Positions 11,680 to 22,879 of a stretch of 64,000 bases of DNA are shown piece after piece (position 1 is the stretch's first letter; every line of letters starts with the position of its first letter). A model generated the notes under the pieces. That model was given only the letters and a program-made list of their open reading frames with translations, did not search any database and was not told the origin of the DNA. The DNA is taken from positions 1 through 64,000 of the forward strand of contig CATLJY010000061.1 of the NCBI GenBank assembly GCA_949987705.1, written 5' to 3'. The DNA comes from Thereva unica. Lineage: Eukaryota; Arthropoda; Insecta; Diptera; Therevidae. Both the position numbers and the translations under genes were made by a program.

Positions 11680-14600
11680 CATCCATCCAATGGCGCTACA
11701 GCCCAAATCGAGCCTTGGCCTCCTCTAGGGCATTTCTCCAAGTTTGGCGGTCCCTTGCAGCATGTCTCCAGTTCCGGATGTTGAGCATTGACTCTGCGTC
11801 AGCCGTCACAGAGTCTATCCATCTCCTCCTGGGTCTACCTACTGGCCTACTTCCCGAAATTTCTGATGCCATAAGCCGTTTTGGGATGCGATTGTCCTCC
11901 ATCCTGATCACGTGGCCGGCTAGTCTCAATCTGTTGATTTTTATTAAAGTTGACAGTTGTGGGTCGTCAAAAATTTCATACAACTCGTTGTTGTATCTTC
12001 TTCGCCATATTCCATCCTCTCTGATTGGGCCTATTATGCATCTGAGAATTTTCCTCTCGCACCTGTTGACTCGTTCCTCTATGTCCTGGGTCATAGTCCA
12101 AGTCTCGCTACCATAACACAGTACTGGTCGTATTACTGTTTTGTAGAGTGAGAGTTTCGTTTTCCTGTGCACAAATCTTGAGTGCAGGATTTGTTTTTGG
12201 GCATAAAAGGCTCTATTAGCCAGTAGTATTCTTCTAGTTATTTCTTCTTTTTCTTCGTTTCTTTTTGTGATAGTAGAACCAAGGTAGACTGTTTTATCGA
12301 CTACTTCTAGGTTATGTTCGTCGATGGTTATATTTCTTCCCATTCTAAATCGTCCTGCTCTGGATTGTTGCATCACCTTCGTTTTTTCTTCGTTAATCTT
12401 CAGGCCTATGTCCTTTGCCGCCTCTTTTAATTCAACATAGACTTCTTTTGCTGCCAAAAAGGACCTTCCCACGATGTTTACGTCATCCGCATATCCAAGT
12501 AATTGTACCGACTGGGTAGCTATTGATGCACTTCTCTGGACTGACGTTTTCCTTATCACCCATTCTAGGGCCAGGTTGAAAAGCATGGGGGCCAGCCCAT
12601 CTCCTTGTCTAAGCCCTTGACGTACTTCGAACTCCTCTGTTACAACATTTTGGATCCTTACTCTCGCTAGTGAGCTGTTTGTGGCGCATTTGATTAGTTG
12701 TATCAACTTTGAGGGGACTCCTATTTCCGATAAGATCTCGTATAGCCTCTCTCTGTTTATTGAGTCATATGCCTGTTGAAAGTCGACAAATATCTGGTAT
12801 ACATCTACATTCCTTTCCCAGGTTTTCTCCAGAATTTGCCTTAAGGTCAGCAGTTGGTCTGATGTTGACCTGTTTGTCCTAAAACCAGCTTGATATTCTC
12901 CTATAAGGCTTTCCGCTATAGGTTCCAGTTTTTGTTTCACAAGGATTGTGAAGATTTTGTAGCTGGTGCTGAGGAGTGAGATGCCTCTGTAGTTTTTGCA
13001 GTTTAGTTTATCTCCTTTCTTGTATATTGGACATATAATGGCTTTCTTCCAGTCCTCTGGTATAACTTCTTCCTCCCAGATGGTGCATATGAGTTCGTGT
13101 AATGTTCGTAATAGTTGGGGTCCTCCTTCCTTTAGCAGCTCAGCTGCTATTCCATCGGCGCCAGGCGATTTGTTGCTGTTCTGCCTTTTTACAGCTTCCC
13201 GCACCTCATCCAGTGTTGGTGGTTCTATTGAGATGTTATCTTGGGGAATTACAAATGCCTCTGTCTCTGCATTCTCGTTTGATAGGGAGATAGGATTCAA
13301 TAGGTTCTGAAAATACTCTCTCCACCTTTCCTTTATCCTATCAGGATCTGCCAACAAGTTCCCATCTATGTCCTTGCAGATGTCCGTTCTTGGCTGGAAC
13401 TTATTGGTGATCTGGCGAGTTCCTTTGTACGCTTGTCTAATTCTCCCTTCATTGAAGTCTTCCTGTATCTGTAGGATTTTCCTATTTAGATATTCCCTCT
13501 TCTTCTTTCTGCACAGCTTGTCTGCAATTTTTCTTTTTTCCTTGAAGACTTCCATCCTTGCTCTTGTTGGCCTTGCGATGTACTCTCGGTGGCTCTGGTT
13601 TCTTTCTTCAATTGCGGTTCTACAGTCTTGGTCGAACCAATCAATTCTAGTCTGTCTGGGGGCCCAGCCTAGTGCCTCTTCTGCTGCCCCCTTTATGCTG
13701 CTTTTGACCTGTTCCCATTTGTCGTTGATGTTGGGCTGCTCATCTACCTCTCTCAAGTTTTGTACGACAGCATGTTGGTAGGCATCTCTTATTTCTTCCC
13801 GTTTTAGCTTATCTATATCGTATTTTGGTTGAGTTTGCACTCTATGCGTTTTAGTTGCTATCCGGGTTCTCAATTTCACTTTGACTAGATAGTGGTCCGA
13901 GCCACAGCACGCTCCTCTCATTGTTCTTACGTCCAGTATACTCGTGGCCCCTCTTCTTTCAATTAGGACGTGGTCAATTTGATTATTAGTTACTCCGTCT
14001 GGTGATTGCCACGTCATCTTATGTATATCTTTGTGCGGGAACACTGTTGAACTTACTACCATTGCGTTTGAGCTTGCGAAATCGATCAATCGACTACCAT
14101 TGTCATTGGTAACGTTGTGTAGGCTATGCTTTCCTATGACTCCTAGGAACTCCTCTTCTTTTCCTACTTTGGCATTCATATCTCCAAGCACCATTTTAAT
14201 ATCGTTTGACGGTATTAACCTGATGGTGTTTGTTAGCTCTTGGTAGAATTCCTCTTTCTCCTCATCCGTTTTCTCTTCTGTGGGCGCGTGGACGTTTATA
14301 ACACTAATGTTATGTAGCCTTGTTTTAATGCGAAGTGTGCATATTCTATTGCTGACTGGTTTGAAGTCCAGAATCAGAGATTTCATTTCCTTCTCTATGA
14401 TGAATGCTACTCCGAACTCTCTTCTTCCATTTGATGATCCGCTGGAGAGTACCGTGTGGGTTTTTAGATCCATTATACCACTGTGGGTCCATTTTGTTTC
14501 TTGAAGGGCTGTGATCTTTATGTTATATTTTTTTAGAAGTAATAAAAGCGAACGCAGAGCGCCCGTTCTGTTGAGCGTCCTGACGTTCCATGTTCCAAAA

Positions 14601-15000
14601 TCGAATTCCATATTCCGTTGCCTGAGTCGTTGCCGTTGAGTCCGTCCTGTCCGAGGCCTGCCTTGAGGATTCGTGACGGGTAGATTTTTACGGTGGAAGG
14701 TTGTCAGCCTGCCGCCCAACCCCCAACCTGGAGGACCAGTCCGGTATTTGCTTCGTTTTGAGGCGCGAAGCACTCGCCTTTCACCCTCCTCAGTCTGTTA
14801 CTCTTGTGTAGACAAGAGCATCCAGGGGGCACCCGATGTAAAATCTACATCTTCGTGGAGGTTGAGGTAGGATTCGGTAGCATATCGGAAAATCTTAGAT
14901 CGTGAAGACCTTAGATCGCAGGTGGCGTTACCCAGGATTTATCTCTTTGATGTACCGGCACCATCAAAGGTCCCTGAGGCCATTGCTACCATTTGACCCC
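11680..15000 (-). mobile_element. RTE-clade non-LTR retrotransposon, apparently intact
   Basis: A single-ORF LINE on the minus strand. 3' of the stop codon the element ends in a short repeat tail (GGAT repeated three times, then GG), as RTE-clade elements end in short simple repeats rather than poly(A). The 5' untranslated region (14612 to about 15000) has no second ORF. The element lies between two inverted arms (11279-11640 and 15001-15291), so it inserted into the centre of a pre-existing foldback element. The exact 5' end is not resolved. Confidence 0.8.
11696..14611 (-). CDS. RTE-type endonuclease-reverse transcriptase, 971 aa
   Basis: The first in-frame ATG at 14611 gives a 971-residue protein beginning MEFDFGTWNVRTL; the frame is open further upstream but without ATG. 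An APE-type endonuclease occupies about residues 1-240, with ALQETKW, VLGDMNAKVG, NQIDHVLI and GSDHYLVKV (Asn, Glu, Asp and His catalytic positions present). The reverse transcriptase follows: KSPGADGIAAELLK, YRGISLLST, FVDFQQAYDSI, GLRQGDGLAPMLFNLALE and the catalytic YADDVNIVG. The C-terminus shows RLRLAGHVIRM and NWRHAARDRQTWRN, typical of the RTE/BovB group. It nicks DNA and copies its RNA at the target. No internal stop, so this copy could be active or recently so. Confidence 0.9.
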   Translation of the reverse strand: MEFDFGTWNVRTLNRTGALRSLLLLLKKYNIKITALQETKWTHSGIMDLKTHTVLSSGSSNGRREFGVAFIIEKEMKSLILDFKPVSNRICTLRIKTRLHNISVINVHAPTEEKTDEEKEEFYQELTNTIRLIPSNDIKMVLGDMNAKVGKEEEFLGVIGKHSLHNVTNDNGSRLIDFASSNAMVVSSTVFPHKDIHKMTWQSPDGVTNNQIDHVLIERRGATSILDVRTMRGACCGSDHYLVKVKLRTRIATKTHRVQTQPKYDIDKLKREEIRDAYQHAVVQNLREVDEQPNINDKWEQVKSSIKGAAEEALGWAPRQTRIDWFDQDCRTAIEERNQSHREYIARPTRARMEVFKEKRKIADKLCRKKKREYLNRKILQIQEDFNEGRIRQAYKGTRQITNKFQPRTDICKDIDGNLLADPDRIKERWREYFQNLLNPISLSNENAETEAFVIPQDNISIEPPTLDEVREAVKRQNSNKSPGADGIAAELLKEGGPQLLRTLHELICTIWEEEVIPEDWKKAIICPIYKKGDKLNCKNYRGISLLSTSYKIFTILVKQKLEPIAESLIGEYQAGFRTNRSTSDQLLTLRQILEKTWERNVDVYQIFVDFQQAYDSINRERLYEILSEIGVPSKLIQLIKCATNSSLARVRIQNVVTEEFEVRQGLRQGDGLAPMLFNLALEWVIRKTSVQRSASIATQSVQLLGYADDVNIVGRSFLAAKEVYVELKEAAKDIGLKINEEKTKVMQQSRAGRFRMGRNITIDEHNLEVVDKTVYLGSTITKRNEEKEEITRRILLANRAFYAQKQILHSRFVHRKTKLSLYKTVIRPVLCYGSETWTMTQDIEERVNRCERKILRCIIGPIREDGIWRRRYNNELYEIFDDPQLSTLIKINRLRLAGHVIRMEDNRIPKRLMASEISGSRPVGRPRRRWIDSVTADAESMLNIRNWRHAARDRQTWRNALEEAKARFGL

Positions 15001-15291
15001 CACTTATGTTTTAATAACTATTCCATAAAAATGATTAACCATTTTAAATTCACTTTTAATTTCAATACCACATAAATCCAACGTTTTTTCCCAAATTAAA
15101 GCGAAAAAACCACCACGAGTGTAAACAAAAAAGGTCACCTTATCAAATTCATTTAATTTATTCACTCAGATCACTAACTAACTTTTCACTGGTAATCCAC
15201 GTGCAGTAAAAAGTGTTAAAAAACAATATTTTGCCACTTTTTACAAGTTAAAACTTGTCGCCTCTATATTACACTACGAGTGAGAGAAATT
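15001..15291 (-). repeat. Right arm of foldback element around the RTE
   Basis: Inverted counterpart of 11279-11640; see that entry. Reversed, it reads from ATTTCTCTCACTCGTAGTG to AAACATAAGTG, after which RTE 5' sequence starts. No coding sequence. Confidence 0.65.
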
Positions 15292-15364
15292 GACTTGCAT
15301 CCAGTAAAACCATTGCATTTTATCTCCATTAGTTTTTTGAATAATTTAATTTATTTTATTCCTA

Positions 15365-15535
15365 CTTCCATTGAATTCTAGAAAAGACACTATAGGCTTA
15401 TGGTGACAAAAGCAACTAACAAAGATTTTAGATTGGAAATTGTCCAAAAATTTCGCAAATACAGCATCAACCGTTGTTCCATACCTCGTCGTGCTCTGAT
15501 CTCTATCATTCGACTTTTCCAAATCTAGTTTTTAA
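15365..15535 (-). pseudogene. Helentron-type endonuclease, C-terminal fragment
   Basis: The minus-strand translation includes RYGTTVDAVFAKFLDNFQSK and HHKPIVSFLEF, matching the last 50 residues of the endonuclease at 58408-59148 (RHGTTIDAVFSRYLSNFNSK, YHKPIVSVF). This is the SDH-like catalytic end of the endonuclease attached to animal Helentron helicases. Upstream of residue TTRYG the frame is lost. A second, independent copy of the family in this window. Confidence 0.65.
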
Positions 15536-15706
15536 TTTTCAGAAAATGGTATATAATATTCAGTACATTAGTACGTAATACATAATATATAAAACATACT
15601 ACCCCAGATATATAAGTAAAATACAGATGCCCAATCGAATAGGCGAAACGCCGTAACATATTCCATGTTGTCCGAAATCCATGCAAAATATTTAAACATT
15701 GAAACC

Positions 15707-15979
15707 ATGTAGCTGGCTAGAGCATGGCAACTTTTAGTCGAGCTCCAGCAACAGACAGCAGCGACGCGACGGTGTGCTAGAGTATGAAACGAATGCTTAG
15801 AGCGGCGTCTGCATTGCGAGAATATGAAATGAATGCTGAGAGCAGCTTCTGCATTGCAACATTGAAGTCCAACCCCTCTCACCAAGCGCGGGCTATTTTG
15901 CTTCGCACACCATAGCATTATACGCTGCTGTCTGCAGGTGGAGCTCAACCAAAAGTTTCCATGTTCTAGCCAGCTACAT
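15707..15979. mobile_element. MITE with ATGTAGCTGGCTAGA ends
   Basis: About 40-bp inverted repeats: ATGTAGCTGGCTAGAGCATG at the left; the right end reversed reads ATGTAGCTGGCTAGAACATG. The interior holds a direct duplication (AATGCT-AGAGC-GC-TCTGCATTGC, near 15795 and 15835). Length about 273 bp, no coding sequence. Confidence 0.7.
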
Positions 15980-17021
15980 AGCCACAAGTGCTCAGAAACG
16001 GGTGCGCAACAAAAGTGCGCATAACGCGAATTCTTTGTTTTTACCCTTGGCGAAAAAATGACAACCGTGCCTAAAGAAGTTAACACTTCAAAAATAGTCC
16101 GCCATTTTGTGTTGGCCGTCATTTTGAAATTTGAATGACAGCATATAGCTAATTGTATTCTACTTATCATACCCTTTCATTTGATACCCATGTCGGTGGT
16201 CGGGGAGCACACTTTGCGGAAATCGATGATTTTTTAACTTAGTGGTTTTACCGCTAGAACTGGTGGTTTAAACTTGCCTTGAGTGGGTTAAAATCGTATC
16301 TAGTGGTTATTGGATTTTTTGGTGGTAAGAGGAAAGTATACAAGTATACAAAATTAGTACCATAAACCATAATAACACAACAATTAAATAAAAACCAAGA
16401 GTCCATTGCCGTCCATTGCAGTGGCGTCAAATCCATCTTCTGAAGTGGAATAAAACCAAAAATACCAACATATTTTCGTATGAAGTTCTGCAGTTTCAAG
16501 AAGTATCAAGAGTAACTCGATTTAAATAATTGTCCGGACACTTCCGCTTTTTCATTACTAAATTTTCCACATTCGAACACCGATGTTGAAAGGCTTTAGC
16601 AGCTTAAGATCAAAGGCAACCGTCGGGCTTAGCGGAAGATATTCTGGTTGGAGTCTTACGCCTCTTGAAAATGGTGGATTCCGCTAATAAGGGCTTTGAC
16701 GCCGGCAGTGCCAGACTACCAGGCGGAACAAGGAGGTGTGTCGTCCGCTAGGTAAAGACCCAACCTTAGTGGAACTTTGGTACCCCGATTAACCAGTTAG
16801 GCTGACATGATGCGTTATTACAGCCTTGTATGCCCTTAAGTGGCCCCTAGACTGTTAATAATTTTTTACAATAACATTGAGCAAAATATTGACGGTTTCC
16901 TTCTTTGCATCAGATAATCTTTCAATATCACCCACAGACCGCGAATAATATTGCGCAAATTATAATATTGCATAATATTATTGATAGTCTAGTCTAGAGG
17001 CCCTATTATAGTGCCGGCTAA
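15980..17021. other. Mostly unassigned; dispersed repeat at 16085-16205
   Basis: 16085-16205 carries one GCCATTTTG / CTTTCATTTGATACCCATGTCG module of the dispersed repeat family. 16560-16860 is less AT-rich than its surroundings but I find no reading frame or RNA fold in it. No gene supported. Confidence 0.4.
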
Positions 17022-17371
17022 TGCATCCGGCTTTACCTACCTCAGTTCAATAATGTTCAGTTCAATCCACATAAGTGACTTCACCGGGTAAAGTCCTGCT
17101 CATGTTCAGTTCGTGCTTGAAATGGTTGTTGCTTTTTCGCTAAAAATTAGAAATGCAAATGCCCATTGAAATGGAATTCCATTATTCCAGTTGATTACTC
17201 TCTTTTGAGTGAGCTTTTACGTTTAGCTTCAGTTCTAGCCCAATTGGGGAAGTGAGGCCTGTTTTATCCTCAGCTGAATATGTGGAAACTGTATCGGGCC
17301 TGAGGTTATTTCAAAGCTCAGTTCACCAATTTGCTCGAACTCGCGCAGTTCGGCCGGTGAAGCCAGGGTAT
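17022..17371. mobile_element. MITE, ATCCGGCTTTACC family (copy 1)
   Basis: About 350 bp sharing full-length similarity with 19876-20217. The left end has ATCCGGCTTTACC; the right end reversed ATACCCTGGCTTCACCGG; TA at the right border suggests a TA target. Shared interior: GTTCAGTT(C/T)AATCC(A/G)CATAAGTG and TTGTTGCTTTTTCGC. No coding sequence. Confidence 0.6.
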
Positions 17372-17439
17372 ATTTTAGTGTTTTTTAGTGGTTTTAAAAG
17401 TCGAATCTAGTGGTTTCTCGGGGATAGAGTTGGCGACGC

Positions 17440-17700
17440 TGGATTGCATTGTCAAGTGAACTAAACCTGTGTGCAAAATTTGAAGTTGGTCGGTTGTATG
17501 GAAGTGGGTCAAAATTAAGTTTTAAGATTTGTCTACATTCATACATCCATTCATACATACCGGTAGAGCTAATGTATATAAATAGCCTAAAACATGCCCT
17601 CAAAAAGATTGAATCTTCCAGTGAAAGTCCCATCCCAATCGGATTACAGACAGACAGACATACAGACAAACAGGCACACAGGCACACAAAAATTGTAAAA
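17440..17700. repeat. Dispersed repeat tail ending in ACAG/CACAC microsatellite
   Basis: TTGTCAAGTGAACTAAACCTG, CAAAATTTGAAGTTGGTCGG and GGTCAAAATTAAGTTTTAAG repeat the tail described at about 4430-4520 and 28660-28760. It runs into ACAGACAGACATACAGACAA and CAGGCACACAGGCACAC microsatellite. Confidence 0.5.
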
Positions 17701-19645
17701 ATGCGTGATTTTGTTTTAATATCATGTAAATAACCATAAGAACTTAGAAAAACTTATTATTTTGAAATCACACACACTCCAATTATATTTAGGTACATAG
17801 ATTATCATATGAACTATGTGTTGACGTGACAAGTCAAAATAAATGTTGACTGATAAATTAATTAATTTTGAGACGACAGGAAAGCAAAGCATCCTACATA
17901 TGGCAGTTCTAACACTATAAAAATTATAGTGAAAGTTATCAAAAGCTCGCCTACTAGAATATTAGAGCGAGCATGAATCAAGGAAACAGTATAAAAGGCT
18001 AATTCCAGGACATACAAATCATTCTTTACCTACAAGTGGGATTTACCAAACCTGGTAAGGAATCCAACAGATAGGGGTAGATACGGTTTGGGATTTACGA
18101 AATTGTAACAGAGGTTTAGAGACAAGAATTAACCTCAAGATTCCGCGTTTCCATATTTATCATTTCATTGTTCGATTATAAGTGTTTTCTTAATAAATAA
18201 CAACCGTTCCATTTAATATCTTTTATTTCATCAATATCAAATCATACTTACCAACACAAATAGTGATTATCCGTAAAAAGAGAAATCACACGCAAAAACA
18301 CTATGTACCTTCTTCCTGACCAAAGCATTATTGGACCGTCGACAGTACAAAGGGGCTTAACTCTAGAACTCTAGTATCTCATAAAATATATGTGATATTG
18401 AGCAACATTCGAGTACAGGCAAAACTTAAATGTATAGGCTTTTAACGGCGAAAATACTGCTTTAGGAAAATGCCCTGGATATTTGAATTGTGCACCGAGC
18501 GGATGAAATCGGACAGACGAGCAACTATCCATTACGGCACCTTCTCTTTATGCTAAATTTTGAATACCTATTACACGAAAAAATGTTGTTTTGTGTAGAC
18601 GAATATAGAGAAAAAACTGCACAATTTAGGCGGAAGAGGGAAGATATATAACTTGCAACATTCAGCACTCCAGCATCCAGTGTTTTATCAAACACCAGCA
18701 GATAAACAAAAAAAGTTGCTCAAAGCGCTTGCACTGAACAAATGCAAGTCCTATGGGGACGAAATGAAATTTTTCCATGTTTTTCTAGCTACGATTCTTT
18801 TATTACCAACAAACACCACACTGTCAAAGCTTAAAGCAATGGCGGAATTGCCGCGTAGCAGGCAGATTCCCGTTTTTGCGCCGCGAAATGAATTTGTAGT
18901 AATGGTGGGAAACATCAGAAGAGAAAAGACTTCGGATTGTCACCTGTAACTATATCAAAAGAGGATTATAGCATTTGGTCTGCACAATTTACATAGCCGC
19001 CGGAAGACCAATGTATTCACAATGGCTCGGATAAAAATCATTGGCAGCTGCTGGTTTTTCCAACAGAAACAGAGCTAGGGGTCGATATCCTTTACCTGTT
19101 CATACATCACCAATTTCGATTCGCACGGTAGCATTTGATGGCAGACTTTAATGACTCCGTATTTTCTGCAGTATATTTATGTATCTGAATAGAGGTTGCT
19201 GTCGGGGCTTTGTAATATATGTAAATATCCAAGTCGGGTTACACCAAGTAATTCACTCCTCTTGTCTAATATTTTGACGCAGGGAATACCAGACACAGCA
19301 ATATATATGCAAACTTTAACGTAGTGGATGTGGTGAAGTTCGTAGACCATCATCAGATAAAAGCTCAAATCGGGAAACCACCTTACTGTAAAATGCGGTT
19401 AAATGAAAATGTGATTCCAGGTATGTTTTCATAGCTCCTCAACCATAAATGTGTTTCTATTGAATATTTGAAATTTGTGCAACGACTGACTACATTACGA
19501 ACAAGTGGTCCCTTTGCAATAAAGCAGACAAGCAGGGATGCAATCTAGTTAATGGGTAAAAATGAGACAATTACTTCCAAGAATATGTGCCAATTTATTT
19601 CTGTTGTGAATTTATAAGTAGCTAATATTGATTTTGCATACTATA
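17701..19645. other. No recognised gene
   Basis: A 98-codon plus-strand frame at 18653-18949 has no motif that I recognise and no context supporting a gene. The rest is AT-rich intergenic sequence. Confidence 0.4.
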
Positions 19646-19653
19646 TACGAAAC

Positions 19654-20751
19654 CAGGGGCGGCGCTTTCATAGGTGCGAATCGTGCACTTGCACCGGGCG
19701 CGATTTTCCAGGAGCGCAATTTCAGAAATTAAGATTTTAAAAAAATTAAAACTTTGAAAAAAAAAAATGATAAGTATTCTCATAGGTGCAAGAAATTACA
19801 CAAATTTACCCAATTTTCGTCCCTGTACTTTCTCATGCAAGAGAAAATGGGGAAATTTCACTTCTCCCCGTGCATTAATCCGGCTTAACAGGCCTCAGTT
19901 TAATAAAGTTCAGTTTAATCCGCATAAGTGGCTTCACCGGTTGGCATGCTCAGTTCATGCTTAAAATTGTTGTTGCTTTTTCGCCACAAGCTAGAAATAC
20001 AAAAGTACACTGAAATGATATTCCATTATTTCAATTGATTACTCCCTCTTGAGCGAGCTTTTACATTCAATCTCAATTTCATGTTCTGTTGGGCGAACTC
20101 AGGCTTTATTTTCCCTGAGTTCAATATGTGAAAATGTATGGGAATTCAGGCAAAAATTTCAAGTTCAGTACACTAATTTACTCAAACTTGCGCATTTCGG
20201 TGGTGAAGCCGGGGTATAACTGTCTCTAACAAATTAATATGACCAGTTTCATACGTGCCAGCCAACAAAAATTCGATGCAATCGTCAATTCCCTTTTAAA
20301 ATTCGATGAAGAATCGCATGGGGTTTCACAAGAGCCAATTTTTCTAACAAATTATACGTTAGAATGCGTTAGCTTGTTCTTGTTGCTTTTAATATTGATT
20401 CCCCCTTCTGCCATTTAAATTTGTTTTCTTTTCCTAGCAAAAGGGAGACAAAAAATAACAAAAACCGAAACCGAAAATTCCGTGAAAGAGCTCAAAGATT
20501 CAAAAAATCCTCCTTATCGTAGCAGAATTTTGTTGTTTGGCGAAACTTCCTATATCTATATAATCTTTTTAAATGTTATACGCACCATTATGGTGCAATC
20601 TTAAATTTTGCGCAAACAATAAAAAATATTATCCCATTTAGCGAGTGTTTGCCTCTATTTTATTGCCCTTCAATGCATTCAAACATAAACAGCTTATGGG
20701 GTGCAATCTCACATAGTGCACCGGGCGCAAAAAGCTCTAGCGCCGGCCCTG
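19654..20751. mobile_element. Non-autonomous hAT element with 8-bp TSD
   Basis: The left end is CAGGGGCGGCGCTTTCATAG; the right end reversed is CAGGGCCGGCGCTAGAGC. Both are followed by TGCACCGGGCGC. Identical 8-bp repeats TACGAAAC flank it at 19646-19653 and 20752-20759. Length 1,098 bp, with a second MITE (19876-20217) nested inside and no transposase. hAT assignment follows from 8-bp duplication and the CAGGG-type end. Confidence 0.85.
19876..20217. mobile_element. MITE, ATCCGGCTTTACC family (copy 2, nested)
   Basis: Full-length relative of 17022-17371, here inside the hAT element 19654-20751. Starts TAATCCGGCTTAACAGG and ends GGTGAAGCCGGGGTATA, so the ends form inverted repeats bordered by TA. 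This fixes the order: hAT first, MITE second. Confidence 0.65.
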
Positions 20752-20759
20752 TACGAAAC

Positions 20760-21590
20760 TGAAACTTTCTTTTCAATTCACAAATAGTAAAGAATTAGTT
20801 TAGTAGAAAATTGACTTGAAAAATCTTCAATTTAATGCGAGCTATGTGAACACCGAATTACGAATGTTAAAGTGGTTGTGCTAACGAGAAATGTATGATT
20901 GGAGCAATCAGCAACAACTTTGCATTATCAGACTTGTGAATTAGATGCACGACTATCACTGGAAAAAGAATACAAAATTAAACTAGTGGAATGTTGTGCC
21001 TAGAGACTAGCCACTAATTACGCTTTTTCATGGTATCCTTTCTGTTGTGTTATTCAACAGAATAGACTGGATGACAATATGGAGTTGTGAAGAATCACGA
21101 AAACATTCCAACAAATACATAACTTGAAAAACTAACGCATCTTTCATGTAGATGCTGCTGAAAGAATTATACAATAATTACCCGCCAAGAATTTGAAAGA
21201 ATTGAGACATTTTAATTGCACCCCATCTATGACAAAGAATAGTGAACACCATCTATGGCAATATTACATAACTCTTCGTTTTACATATGATTATCAATTT
21301 CCATAAAATATACAAAATATATTTCATAAATAATAGAAAATCTGTTGTCTACTTCCTTCGAAAGTTTATGAATGTACGTAAGAATTAATAAATATTACGT
21401 ATGAATTAATAAATATTGTTTTTACGTAAGAATTAATAAATATGTTTATTGCCACATTCCTACAAGTTAGTGTTTGGAGTATTGAGAAGGCTCTTGATCG
21501 GGGAGTCTCGTTTGTACTCTTGCCTAGAGCAGACAGACTGTGCATGCAGATCAAAGGTCGTGAAGAAACCCGTTGTTAGAGTGTTTACGG
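20760..21590. other. No gene; short AT-rich direct repeats
   Basis: Three copies of ACGTA(A/T)GAATTAATAAATAT occur between about 21374 and 21442. No coding or RNA feature recognised. Confidence 0.4.
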
Positions 21591-21889
21591 TTTAAGTCCA
21601 GTGCATTACAAAGTTTTATATTTTTTCATAAGAAGGTTAATATATCCTAATAAATTTTTTAAATAAAAAAAATCGAAGTAGTAGATAAAAGACTTAGTGC
21701 AAAGCATGTACACGAAAGTGGCCTGTCTCAAACAGAAAAAATGAAAAGTGCCGCGGGCACTAGTGATAGTGACACTAAATCATTATAAAAAATAAAGGCG
21801 AGGTCCAAGAAGGCCAAAAAATTATAAACAGTGGCGGTGAAGCAACTTATGAACGCTACGTTGCGTTCACAAACGGCGGCGTAAAATAA

Positions 21890-22320
21890 AAAACATGCCT
21901 AACCTTGTACCAAGCACCAAAGTTGGCAAAAAGCAAAGCCCAACGGCAAAATGTAAAGAACCACGGTTACTTCCACCGAAGTGATGACCGACTCCGATGC
22001 AGAGTCATCTTCATATTACCCCGACCCAGGCAAGTACAAAGGCCTGAGTAATAGCTTTAAAGAGCTGGCCACCGAAAATGATGAAGATGAAGCCAGACTG
22101 CAAAAATTAATTGAGAGGTGAAGGACAAAAATATTCCTAGACTGCCTAAGCCGAAAGTTGGAGCAAACCAACAGCAACAACAACAAGAACAAAAACAGCA
22201 AGCGCCAGCAACAACAACAACCCCAGCAGCAGCAAAAACAACAAAAAAAAGATAGGGTACCACCTATTAATATTTTTCATCGGCAACCGGCGGATACAAT
22301 TAGACTAGCTTAAAGCATAC
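21890..22320 (+). pseudogene. Jockey-like LINE gag, N-terminal remnant
   Basis: In two frames the region reads SSYYPDPGKYKGLSNSF, ELATENDEDEARLQKLIE, then a Gln/Asn-rich linker (CAA/CAG-rich, about 22165-22250) and PPINIFHRQPADTIRL. This matches the layout of Jockey-clade gag: acidic N-terminus, poly-Q linker and the PPI.I......I region preceding the zinc knuckles. One stop near 22117 and frame changes make it a pseudogene. Confidence 0.5.
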
Positions 22321-22490
22321 CAATTTTTATGTAAAAAGATTTAGCGGTATAAATCATGCTCTAGTTTTAAGTAGTTTTGAAGATTTAAAAAAAATTAAAA
22401 GTATTCTAAAAACGGCGAGTACCCAATTCTTCACATATACTGCCTGTCCTCTTGAAAGGTCTCGACCCCGATTGTGACACTTAGGAGCAC

Positions 22491-22865
22491 TTGAAGGAAC
22501 TCCAGTCTCTCGCGGTAGATAACTTAAAAGTCGCGGATAGAAACAAGTTGCTCTGTGTACTCTGCAGATCTAATCGACATCCTGCTAATTACGAACAGAG
22601 GTCCAAAAACCCCATAAGGGGCAAATGTATAAAAACTTTGTTGTACCTGGAATGTCCTTCGCCCAAATGGCGACTGGAGCCCAGACAACCAAACCGCAAG
22701 CCCCAAAACATGCCTGCAGCAAGTTCTGGGGACAGCGAGCTGAAAGCGGTGCTCTTATCCATTCAAGGGCAAATCGCCCAGCTACAAAGACAACTAAACG
22801 AGCAAAATGCCCGTTTAGACTTAGTATACTCGGCTTTCTTTACAACAGAAACCATCTCTGGGTAA
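22491..22865 (+). pseudogene. Jockey-like LINE gag, zinc-knuckle part
   Basis: A 124-codon frame with CVLCRSNRHPANYEQ, a degenerate gag knuckle (C..C....HPANY..CP), then MPAASSGDSELKAVLLSIQG and a coiled-coil-like stretch QIAQLQRQLNEQNARLDLV near the gag C-terminus. It directly precedes the endonuclease fragment, as in intact elements. Broken upstream. Confidence 0.55.
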
Positions 22866-22879
22866 GCTGTTTAATGGCT

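Noticed and set aside
13368..13781. Plus-strand frames opposite the RTE gene
   Set aside because: Shadows of the minus-strand reverse transcriptase; no independent motif.
18653..18949. 98-codon plus-strand frame as a gene
   Set aside because: No motif, no splice context and no homologous copy in the window; left as unassigned.
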